NCBI GenBank assembly: GCA_037157565.1
Contig: JAZHRO010000012.1
Location: 60,379,501-60,443,500 of the forward strand
DNA from: Thalassia testudinum
Lineage: Eukaryota > Streptophyta > Magnoliopsida > Alismatales > Hydrocharitaceae
Direction of reading: 5' to 3'
DNA length: 64,000 bases
A program made the position numbers and the translations under genes. Positions 37,927 to 47,960 of the stretch are shown one piece after another; the first letter of the stretch is position 1, and each line of letters opens with the position of its first letter. The notes under the pieces were generated by a model. That model was given only the letters and a program-made list of their open reading frames with translations. It ran no database searches and was not told the DNA's origin.

Positions 37927-38544
37927 AGATTTACTTTACTCACAGGTAAAATATTGTAAATAGAATTTGAAGCTATACACCATTTATATGGGCCATAAGC
38001 AAATAAATAGGTGTAACTCCTAAACTTGGACTCAAAAACAATGAAACTTCCTTCCAAGAGCACCTTTAGATCCAACAATAAGTGAATAGACTTAAGTTAC
38101 TAACACTGCTGAACCTGCTAACTTTTTTCCCATATTCTACAAATTTCCAGTAAGAAAAAACCAAAGAGAACACTTCTGTGAAACTCCCACTGATCCAACA
38201 GAGATAGAAACACCATTAGTTCATTACCCTCATGATGAAGTTTTTCCAGATAGGTGTGCACATGAATGCCATCTCATTGAACGGCGCCATCAAGACAACA
38301 ACCTCTAACATAATTCACGCAACAGCATCACCACAATGTCACACCTCGACCAACTACAACTTGGTAGCTATCCCTAAAGTCACCAACAAAACCTTGAATT
38401 ATTGGACTCAGGTTCCATTCTATCCCTAAAGTTTAAAACAATGTTGACATGTGTAGCAACAGATATCCCAACAAGACTTAATAAATAAATATAAGTTCAT
38501 CTCACAATAACCTTTAAAACAAAATACATAAACCCATCACAACA

Positions 38545-39541
38545 CAATCACATCAATTTTGAAAATGATGCTAGTCAGGATGATGCAAAAGAGCATACTG
38601 TTGGAGCAAAAATTGTTGAAAATTACGCAACTGGTCAGGGTGAAGTTAGTGCTGAACTTAGAAGTAGAACCATGCCACTTAGAAGTCACTTTGGTCAGGT
38701 TGATGTGAAAAATGATATTGTTTGCACAAGAATTGGGCTAATAAAGGTCCAATCATACATAACAAAAATGAACCTCTTAACAATAGCTGTCCATCTTATT
38801 TGAAGATTGAGCTTCAACTCTGAAAATCTAGAGGTTGCAAGTCACAATGCCAATGCTGGCCAAGTCTTGAGCTACATGCCACTCTACCTGATCAATGCAT
38901 CTATTTGGACCAACAAAAATTTAAAAAATTGCTTTACTCCAATGTTGAATCGATCATTTTATTGTCTATTCAGACTGCTAATTCTTTTAGGGGAAAACCT
39001 TCACAACTTTCTCTTTGCCACATTCATGTTGCCAAATAGGGATGCATTACATTATTCATCTGAAAATTTTAAAAAAGGCTGAAACTGACAGGAAAATTTT
39101 AATCTTGTTCCAATTCCTAAAATTATTAAGGGAAATCCTTTTCTTGTGATTCAGGGGCTTCCTCCATTCGGTACAACTACAAAGGCAAATGTTTGTGGCC
39201 AAAATACTTTCCAACTACCCAACTCTGTGCCTATTGAAAATAAGACTGACCATATAGCTGCTTCTGAATCAAAAACCAAGGCAGAGAATAGCCTTCAAAG
39301 CGTGCCCACAGTGAGAATGCCAGGTTTTGCTGATACAAATATTTCAAACTGTGGAACAGGTTTCCTTCTAGGTACAGTTATTATTGTTAATACACAATCT
39401 TCTGAAAAGGAAACACTTATGTCAAGAAGAAGCTTGTGCCAAAAGATACTTGTATTGGAGAAAGAGGGTGTGCAAGTTGCCATCAACTGTTTCTTCAACT
39501 TCAGAAAACCAAGTGAGTATTCAGATGGTCTCCATCTTTAA
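38545..39541 (+). pseudogene. Captured gene fragment, possibly SHOC1 (XPF-like meiotic protein)
   Basis: One frame stays open over most of about 1 kb: INFENDASQDDAKEHTVGAK.., a TGA at 38801-38803, the continuation SENLEVASHNANAGQVLSYM.., stops near 39080-39090, then FNLVPIPKIIKG, QGLPPFGTTTKA and finally VIIVNTQSSEKETLMSRRS, QKILVLEKEGVQVA, ending in frame noise and a stop at 39541. The last part resembles, from memory, the start of the XPF-nuclease-like domain of plant SHOC1 (ZIP2-type crossover protein), where a VNTQN..SRRS..YQ.ILA.EK.GVQVVERD pattern is expected; the VERD part is missing. Several stops show it is dead. The identity needs a database search; the alternative is an unrelated or unknown gene. 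Confidence 0.4.
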
Positions 39542-40439
39542 ATGATGGTAGCAGAGAAAATCATATTTCTCCCATTGCTTCAAATTAATCTCTATCTGTA
39601 AATTAAACTCCTGGGGATTCACATAAAATCAACCCGGTTGGAGTTGGTTGCAGGGTTTCAGTCCCCGTTGATGAAAATGTCACTTCACAATGACATTTTC
39701 AGATGCCAAAGAGTTGAATGCCATGATCAATAATGGTAGTGGCATTGAAAACTAAAACTGAAAAATTCAGTAGCTCCATAAAGGTATAAATCTATGTGTT
39801 CATAGAATTTTTCTACTTGTATTACCAAACAATCATCAAGTTGAAATTGGACAATGATATATCAACTCTAACTCTCAACATACATACAAAATTGTAGATA
39901 ATTCAGTAGATAAAATCACACTACCAGTAAACAACTTATTACCAGTAAATCACAGCAACAAACGTAAATGTTTTATTAAGGACTGATATGAGCTAAACTG
40001 CAAGCAACTTATTTCTCATTGTTACTCATCTCATCAATAGTCATGCTATGGTGCACTTACCCAAGTATGAAATTAAGAAACCAAAAGAGAAAACTATGAA
40101 AATTATACCAATAAGACAGAATGCAAATTACAAATAATGCTTAATGTATGTTCATTTTTGTAATAGCACCACAAATAACAGGGCATCCAGTAGATCCCCC
40201 TTTTCAGTCAAATTATCTAAATAGAGCTACCATCTCCAATTTACCAAATGCGACTATCATATAGAAAAGGTTTAACAACACAGACTTTTGTAGCTTTCCA
40301 TCCATAACTTAGTATTAGGGAAGTACATGGCCTTGGATGACATTGTATAATAAACAGTCATCTCCTCTAAGACGTCTCCACCCAAACTTCATAAATAATG
40401 CAATATTATTAAGATGAGTAGATCTGATTCCCACCATAC

Positions 40440-40910
40440 CACACTCGGTTCCCAAGTGTTGTGAAATTGCAAGAAAAGAAATATAGTGATGTACATATGT
40501 ATGAAATCGAACTCAAACCAGTTGGAGATGATCATACCAACAGATCAATGGCTCGACGTCGAGGAGGTCCAATACCGGCGACTAACAGCGAACCCTGTGT
40601 CACGAAGACTCCTCGCCTTTGCCCATGTTCGTGCCGCACAAGAAGAAGGTTGCGAGAAGAGGAAACGTCACCCTCGTCCGAGCCAAAGCCAAGCGACCTC
40701 TTAGCGCCGATCGTCCTACTCCTCCTTGTTGTCGTCCCAACCAAGAGACGACGAAGTGCCGATGGAGATGGAGCGGGGGTTGCACACACCGTGTAAGGGG
40801 AGAGGAGAAAGAGGGAACGACAAGCCTTCGATTCTTACGGAAGAGGGAACGACGACGCTAACGGGAGTTTCGTAGGGCGGGATTGCGCGCCAATGAAAGT
40901 GCCCTCTACC
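40440..40910 (-). promoter_or_regulatory. GC-rich promoter/first-exon-like segment inside the CACTA element
   Basis: An island of GC-rich DNA in AT-rich surroundings. On the minus strand TTGGCGCGCAATCCCGCCC (about 40872-40892) contains an E2F-like TTGGCGCG word, followed by a CTCCCGTTAGCGTCGTCG-like leader and an open Arg/Ser/Gly-rich frame. It could be the captured 5' end of a cell-cycle or meiosis gene, or the element's own first exon. The overlapping ORFs on both strands cannot be told apart. Confidence 0.3.
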
Positions 40911-41093
40911 CAAATACACTTTATGTTGAAAGAAAAGGAAAAATAGGTGACAAAATTTGGGATGCAACCTATCCGTTTCTTTAAATTGATTTTCTTTGAA
41001 GTCCATTAATCTGTTACCTCTTGTTATTTGATCATTATAATAAAATATATCTCTAAAATATGGTTACTACAAATGTATTTTATTATAGTGATT

Positions 41094-41460
41094 ATTTATA
41101 TTAATTCTATATAACTAACATATTGTAATAGTAGCTAGTTGTTGATGCTTGTTTGTGTACATATGTTTCAGATATTTAACTGAATCTTTTGTAAATAATT
41201 AATTCAATTCATTTATTATTTGATTCATTTATTCATTTTATAAATAAAATAAAAAAATTTTGTAATAAAAGAATATTTTTGAACTTAGAAAGTGATGCAT
41301 GTCAATAACTGCCTCCCAGTGAACGACCTGAAAATAAACTAGTAAAAATAATAAATAAATAGAATTGACGCGATATCGATTTGCATTCGTGACCTCTTAA
41401 CTATAACAACAACATTTAAACACCATTTTTATTGTAAATCGAAAGTCGACGATCATATTG
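41094..41460 (+). mobile_element. Old group A LTR, right end (candidate)
   Basis: AT-rich DNA after the right ATT duplication of the CACTA element. A gcattcgtgacctcttaac..acaacaacatttaaac stretch (about 41383-41430) is a weak match to the gtgttcgacctcg..tactacaacg..tttaaac end of the group A LTRs. If correct, the LTR ends near 41460. No matching 5-bp duplication was found. Confidence 0.3.
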
Positions 41461-41626
41461 TTTGTGCTAATAATGCTTTCTTATGATTGTTGATGTCTTG
41501 TCCCATCAAGGCCCCTTTTGGCGTCCCCATTTGACGCACAGGTGGAGGTGAGGGCTCCCAATCTCTTTTTGTGGTCCGATACGCCTGTTGCAGTGTTGGT
41601 GGGTTTGAGGCCTTAGCCACTTTTTG

Positions 41627-42591
41627 CCCACTTATGAGATTGAGTTAGAACCTCTCGAGAATGTAAATTCCGAGCCTTATCCTGTTAAGGTGGTTCTCGA
41701 TAATGATTCTGACATCCCTATAGAAGCCAACTTAGATTCTAGTGACCCAGTGTCTACATTTAACCTAGAATTTGGATTCGAGTCTATTTGGGATAATCAT
41801 TAAGCCCAATGTGATGAGAATCAGATTTTGAATCTAGATTATGATTCTTGGCCTGTATTTGATGAATATACCTCTCCAACCACCTAAGAAATATAGATGG
41901 ATTTCTTGGAAGTCAAACCAATTTATGATACAGAAATCGAGGGGTTGGAAGAGTTGGGATTCGATTGAGTCTACCCTAGGAACTAAGAACCTGAGCCCAT
42001 GCCTAATAAGGACACCTTTTTGAGCTCAAAATCAGAAATTAAGTTAGATCCAAGTCACGTTGTTGATTCTACACATTTTGATTCATTCTATAGTGAGAAT
42101 CCCGATCTGGAATCAGGTTCAAACACCGATCTTCGCAAATTCTCTGATGATTTCGAATCTTACTCTAATTTCGGGTACCTTTGTTTCCTGATGATTACGA
42201 GATTGTTTACAACTTCAGCATCCATGATCCATTCTTTGCTTTTGATGCTAAAGTCAATGATTTGGACCTTAAAGAAGCCACACTTTCTGATCCACACACA
42301 GAGCCTTCCAAAACCCGTTCCCAACCCCGACCTACCACCGGAATCAACTTCTACTTTGATTCACCTTTCTCTGGTCCGGTTGCATATGATTCTCCTCCAT
42401 CTGTTGATCGGGTTTCGTACATTGATCAGATCGATAATCACTTCCCATCTTTTTCTGATACTATCAGTAGGGTTCCTACATCCTCTACAGCTCTGCTTTC
42501 TTTTGAGAATCCCTACTCTGACCAGGTTGAACCGACTCAGCCAAACCCTAGATTTTCACTTCCATATCTCTTTGAGCTGCAAAATACCTAG
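41627..42591 (+). pseudogene. Degenerate acidic ORF of a group A element
   Basis: About 320 codons reading YEIELEPLENVNSEPYPVK.., LDNDSDIPIEANLDSSDP, FLEVKPIYDTEIEGLEELGF, SEIKLDPSHVVDSTHFDSFY.., then after a one-base-class frame change near 42175 PDDYEIVYNFSIHDPFFAFD and PSVDRVSYIDQIDNHFPSFS, ending LFELQNT and a stop at 42591. It has four early in-frame stops. It is strongly acidic (Asp/Glu/Ser/Pro-rich) with no cysteine cluster, nuclease or protease motif. It lies where pol would be expected, just before the 3' UTR at 42771. I recognise no family. It may be an extra ORF of a non-autonomous element or what is left of a 5' ORF after a large deletion. Confidence 0.5.
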
Positions 42592-44389
42592 TGGGCTCCG
42601 CATCTACTGATTCACATCCATCAACCCACCTGACTAATTGGGTTTGGGTTGCATCATCAACCTATAGATTTGAACAAGCACTTGGTTGGACCAACCAGAC
42701 TATTGATTAAGGTGCTTATTCTTAAAAACTCATCTGATTTGACCACTCCTTCTCCTTGACCACCTTCTACTCGGCTGAAAGCATTGAATTTAGGGCTTAA
42801 CGGGAGGCAACTCGTCATTCCAAAAGCCCGAGACCCTTCTGATCATCTTTTGATCTACACTCCTATTGCACTTTTGAGTTCAACTTTAGAACAACCACCT
42901 CCACCTTTGGTACCTGTATCAAAGCTTGAAATCGTCCGCAACAGTCATTCCGACCGATACACCCACCCTTTGACCCTGTTCTAATCCTTGAACCAAGTTG
43001 ATTTCATACCCTCCGGTTTACAATGAAAACATTGCAAAACTTAGGCATGGGGGTTGTTAAAGTGCAAACACATGGAAATTAAAGTTTCTAAGGGGTTCTC
43101 ACAAAAAAATATACATATTAAAAAATTGATAAAAAAAATAAAAAAATCGTGAAAGGGGAGGAAAATTTTGAGAATTGATTGCATATCATTCATAAGGAGG
43201 AAAAAAGGAGAAAATTCAAATGTCAAAAAGGAGTAACATTCAAGAACAAAATTGATAGTTATTAGCACTTGATTATGAAAATTACTTACGTTCTAGACCT
43301 AATAAAAGAAAAAAGTAAAACTAAGTCCTGAAAAGACAAAGAGACAAAGAGATTAGTATGAGTGTTGATCTTAGGCCTCTTGGGCTTGTTTTAGGGCTTA
43401 AATATTCACGTATCCGTTAATATCTGGATTAATCCTCAAGAGGTTGAGGAAAGTGTGAGGCTGATGTATTAGGTCTAAGGCTTGGGGATTATTCGGCCCC
43501 GTTATCTGCCCTTTGGTTTGCAAGACTTGGTAACCTAAGCACCCAAAATCACACACTTAATCTAGTTCAGTGCGCTTAATAAAGAAAAATCTGCCAAAAG
43601 TGTTTTGTTCTGAAAAACCATCCCAAAGATCTAGCTTAGGAGAAGCTCAACAACACAAGTTGATTTGGACGAGTTCCCGACGCGGAAAGGTGAGAAATTC
43701 TACTCAAAGATGCGTAATAACATATCGTCTTCTCGGTGCTTGTCTCCTAGGATATCTAAATATCTTACCGGGGGAATGTAAGCACCTTGTGCTGGTCAAT
43801 GTGCCATAGGCAGGATTATCCCGAAATGTCGATTGTTAAGGCCTGAATTTAGCTACAGAACGCCATAGGTAGCATTATTCTAAAGTATCGAAAGTCAGGG
43901 TTCTGGGGGTTGCCATGAGCGGTGCTATCTCGCAGCATCGAAAGCTAAGGACCCTTCGAGGATTGATCGTGGGGACAAGGAATCCGATACAGACCATATT
44001 TAGGGCCAATTCAAGATTGGATCTAAGGAAATCTAAAAAGAAAAGAGAGAGAAAACTCTCCAAATGAAAAATCTACTTCTTCCCTCTCTCTTACAAAAAT
44101 GCACCGACAAACTAAACCTGGACATGTTACGTTTATGCACGGGTGCCTTAACCGTTGAGTTCAATGAACCTCTAGGTAGTCTTTGCAGGTTTTAGAAACC
44201 TTCATAACAGACTTAGACTGAAGTTGGTCAAGTCTAGATCTTGATTGATACTTGAATAACTCTAGGCCTACTATTAGTATTCTGACCTAATTTCTAAAAG
44301 AATAAAAAGAATTAAGTATCTGAACTTCAATGCATGGTCTAGAACTCCAATTCTTTTCATAACATTTTTCTAAGGGATTAGCAAAAGTT
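42592..44389 (+). other. 3' UTR of group A element with hairpin, threefold repeat, two polypurine tracts
   Basis: From 42771 it parallels 57030-58582: the word GCTTAACGGGAGGCAA (42797-42812), an internal polypurine tract AGGCATGGGGGTTG (43043-43056), an AT-rich part, the 50-nt hairpin (43736-43785), three units beginning GCCAT(A/G)GG (43803-43950) and a GCACGGGTGC inverted repeat (44138-44147). 42592-42770 is unassigned, with traces of an open frame. No intact gene. Confidence 0.7.
43736..43785 (+). other. Conserved 50-nt hairpin in retroelement 3' UTR
   Basis: GTGCTT and AAGCAC outer arms; inner stem TAGGATAT/ATATCTTA, where the one change from the palindrome is C to T opposite G, which leaves a G-U pair in RNA. 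Confidence 0.55.
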
Positions 44390-44402
44390 AGGCATGGGGG
44401 TA
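44390..44402 (+). other. Terminal polypurine tract
   Basis: AGGCATGGGGGTA directly before the LTR start at 44403, identical to the tract at 58583-58595. Confidence 0.8.
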
Positions 44403-47125
44403 TGATGATAACGTCATCATCAGTCATAACTAGCTTTAATTAGTTAGAATCAATTGACAACTATTCCTACATAACCGCCAAAGAGTCATAATTCAGTGCA
44501 TATCCTTTCTAAGAAGAATGCATTAAAACATGGTTAAATCTGCAGTTTTAACAGAAGATCATAAATGCAGAATAATCACGGGATTTCGCAGGGGTTAATC
44601 TAAGGTCAAATTTTCATTAATCACTAATAAGAGGGTTTGTAGAGATAGAAACGAGTTTTCGTACATTTCAAGAGTCAAAACAACTCCCAAAATCCTAATT
44701 TCAGACCTGTTTAATTGACAGAGGTTTTGGTCAGGATAAATTCCATCTAAACATTCTAAAAATCATATAAAAATATTCCATAATATTTTGTATCCTTGAT
44801 TTGACCATTGGAACCCATTTTGACCTAAAACGATTCTCACATAAGAAGTTGCCTTAATTTGGATTTCTATGTAAATTGCCTAGTAAAACTTGGTCAAAAC
44901 AAAAATTCAACTTTATCATCAGATTCCTTAGGTCCAAATTAGGTTTGTACCAAAATTTGGGCCAAATAAGAGATCATCTTGACCTAGTTTGCATTTTGGT
45001 CCAGTCTGACTCTTTTTCTCTCAAATAGCCCCTCAACTTTCGAAATCTATTGCAAAGACCCCCTTAACTTTTTCATCATGTTCACAAAGAGGCCCCTTCC
45101 GCCATTGCCATGTGAACGCACCTGCAGCCGACCTTCGATTAGAAAGATATCCCTGATTTCATGCCTAAACCCTTCCAAAATTGGAAGGGAGACTCCTGAA
45201 GAGATTCCTTTCAATCTGAACCCAATCTTAGACCACGAATCTTGCCCTAGAGTTCATGTGAACTCTTGGAAATTGCCAAATCTTAATCCCTGATTTCTCG
45301 AGCTTTCAAGCTTGTTTCCAAGCCTGGAAGCTCGCTTAATGCCCTATAAAAGATCTCCTTATGCTAACCTTACCTCCTTAGCTTGGTTTTGGCCGGATTC
45401 TACCCTTCTTCCCTCCTCTTCGGTCGAATACTCCGCAAGCTTCGGGGAGCTTCTCCGTCCACCTTCCTCGCCGGCTGCCACAGACCATAGTCTGCTGGTT
45501 CTTCTTCCCTAAGTTCTTCCGCGCCTTGCAATACTAGCAAGTGTCACTTTCCTCATATTCCTCGCCGCTTCTCCCCCATCGAAGTCCGGTGTACCCCTGA
45601 CAAGGACATTTCCCCCCCTTTCCTTTGTTAGCTTAGGTTAGTTAGGTCCCTTTCTTCCTCTATTCCCTTTCTATCTCTTTTATCACTCAATCCGATCACT
45701 GACACCACCACAAGCCATCATCTTCCTCCTCTTCGGCCACACCTCCGGCGAGGCCTTCGCACCCCACAATCCACCAAACGCCTTGCCAACACCTTCACAA
45801 GCATCACCTCATCCACCCGCACCAAACACCTCAAGAAATTGGGGGGATTACCACCTCAACCACTCCACCGAACACCACATCCTTCGCCCTTCATCTCCAA
45901 CCTCCGCCAACCACCACACACCCTCTCACGCCACGAAACACCCACCACCACCTTCACTGTGCTTTGGCAGAGCTCCTGAGGTATTCTATTGTGGCCATGA
46001 GGCCTTGTTCATTGTTTCAGGTCTTCGCCATCGGCCTATGTTGCCGCCTCCATCTCCAACGATGTACGCGGTCCTCCGGCCACATTTGCCTTCGAGTCCA
46101 CCCCCAGGCCGTGCGGAACCATCCCAGGAAGACTTCTAGGTCCTCAATTGAGGATCCCCGCCGCAGCAACTACTCTAATTGGTGAAACATCAGAAGCTGC
46201 AGACAAGCGAAAAGAAGGTGGTGCCTTAGTGCCACATCAAGCGTGGAAGAACTATTTACGGTGCATAAATTGAATTTGTGATTAGGCCTATTTGCCCAAG
46301 CATAGGGGGTTGAGTCCCCATACAACCATTCACCCGCTAACCCACTCATTAAGCACACGTCGGTCACCACACACGCCGATGACCTTGGTCCATGCTCTCT
46401 ACCCAAATACTCGGATCCGATTACACCTGGGGTTTGAGAGAGAAGAAGAGGAGGAAATTGTGAGAGAGCGAGGGAGGGTTTTGCTCTCTTGTGCTCTGTG
46501 CTGACACTTATCCGTTAAGGCCTTGGCTCCCTTATGCTTCTGAAGGAGAAGCTCTGCAAAAGAAAAGAAGGAGAAGGCTTGAAAAGAGAGAAGGGACATG
46601 CCTCTGAAGTTGAAGAAAGAAAGAAGAGGAGAGAAGCAGAGCAAAAGAAGAAAGAGAGAAAGGCTTTGAGAAGCCTTGTGCTTGACACATTTAAGACGTT
46701 TGAGACCACTATGGAAACATTTGGTTGCTTATCCGACGTGGCATATCTAATTGATAACACTATTCATACACTTGAGTATATTGAGTAGTTGATATATATG
46801 CTTAATTAATACTAATAATTGGTGATTCAAATCACCATTATTTTATCTTGATTTCTTTTTATTCCAAGGAACTCTTGAAATACTCTTGCTTAGTATTGAA
46901 TATCATTTTAGTATATTGTTATTCATTGAATATATATTTGAACGTTCAATTAATTGTATTCATTGATTCTAATGCGATTAATGCTGTGAATTTCGTATTT
47001 ACTCATTGTGTTCGACCTCAGACTCCATTGTAGATTCTGAGTTATACATTTTATCTATTTTTTAGCGATTTCGACTTGCTACGACGATTACATCCTTTAA
47101 AACATTGATTTCGCCTCGATAAACA
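44403..47125 (+). mobile_element. 3' LTR of group A element, plus strand
   Basis: 2,723 bp, starts TGATGATAACGTCATCATCA and ends ..CGCCTCGATAAACA, by analogy with the end defined by duplication at 61298. The candidate target duplication TGCTT follows (47126-47130) but its partner is not securely found. It has the promoter module at 46228-46272, a purine-rich transcribed section (46440-46680) and the gtgttcgacctca word (about 47008-47020). It is the same subfamily as the solo LTR at 19335. The element's 5' LTR and pol are not present in the window. Confidence 0.85.
46228..46272 (+). promoter_or_regulatory. snRNA-type USE-like + TATA-like module in LTR
   Basis: AGTGCCACATCA, 24 nt, then CATAAATTG; 1,825 bp from the LTR start. 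Confidence 0.45.
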
Positions 47126-47639
47126 TGCTTGCATGAGCCCTCTCTCAGGGGTCTCTTCTCACTATTTATAATATGGAAAGACCTATAGCCTGGGGGCCTC
47201 TAACGTCCTTATTGTCAAACAGCGTGTTTGCTGTCAGGATGTAAGTAGTCGCTTCCCTCTTGTCATATCCTTAGTCTTGTCTTTGCCTAATCTTTTAGCA
47301 GATTAGGCGGGTCTTAGTTTAGGTCTAACTTGTCGCAGGAGGGATGGGTGATATTGATCTCACCTGTTTACCCTGTAATTGGATAGTTGGATCCTCTATG
47401 GGATTGTATGCGGAGTTTTGGATCCGAGGGCGGTTTTTGCCTCTCATCACCGCCTAACCAAGTGGTTTCCACCAAACTCCGAGTCATTTAATTGGTGTGT
47501 TTTAACCAATGTATTTCAATCGATTTTCATTAACTCTAAGTGATTCTTCATCTATTCAAGGTGATTTTTCACCTTGCATAGGTCAAGAATCACTTTCTAT
47601 AAATTTAAACTTTAAACCTTAACCCCTAAATCTCAAACT

Positions 47640-47960
47640 TAAACTCCATAGGTGAAGTCACTTTTCACTTTTTGAGAGAAAATCAACCGATTAAAATTTC
47701 GGTTGAAAAGGAGAGTCAACCGATTGAAAATCAAGCACACCAAACCACACCAGTTGGAAACCTATTTTCTACCAGTTGAAAATCAAGCAGACAAAAAACA
47801 TACCGATTAGAAATAATTTTCAACTGATTGAAGATAAAAATAGAACCAGTTAAAAATCAAAACATACTGGTTGAAAATGAAAATATATCAATATATTTAC
47901 TTTTTTACCGATTAAAAATAATTTTTAACTTGAAATGTAATTTTTCACCTATAAATAATA
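47640..47960. repeat. Degenerate interspersed short repeat (ACCGATTGAAAAT-like)
   Basis: The word accgatt(g/a)aaaat or its variant ac(c/t)(a/g)gttgaaaatcaa occurs about ten times in 320 bp at irregular spacing of roughly 25-45 bp, in the same direction. It looks like a decayed tandem array. Confidence 0.6.

Larger units (their letters stand above)
32798..41090. mobile_element. CACTA-type (En/Spm-like) DNA transposon carrying gene fragments
   Basis: The left end is CACTACAACAAAAT (32798-32811); the right end, read inward, is CACTATAATAAAAT (41090-41077). They match at 12 of 14 positions and both differences are C/T. The flanking 3-bp duplication is ATT (32795-32797 and 41091-41093). CACTA elements have this terminal word and 3-bp duplications. 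Near the left end the repeated GACGGA/GACAGA/TGACGGA words look like subterminal transposase-binding repeats. I found no transposase in 8.3 kb. Instead there are pieces that look like host exons on both strands: an ankyrin-repeat gene start (34820-35128), a SHOC1-like stretch (38545-39541) and unidentified exon-like pieces (35457-35725, 37840-37926), plus a GC-rich promoter-like part (40440-40910). This suggests a non-autonomous gene-capturing element. Confidence 0.68.

Noticed and set aside
41474..41478. TGCTT as the left partner of the TGCTT after the LTR at 44403-47125
   Set aside because: A 5-mer match is weak and is not followed by a group A LTR start, so it cannot be used to bound that element.
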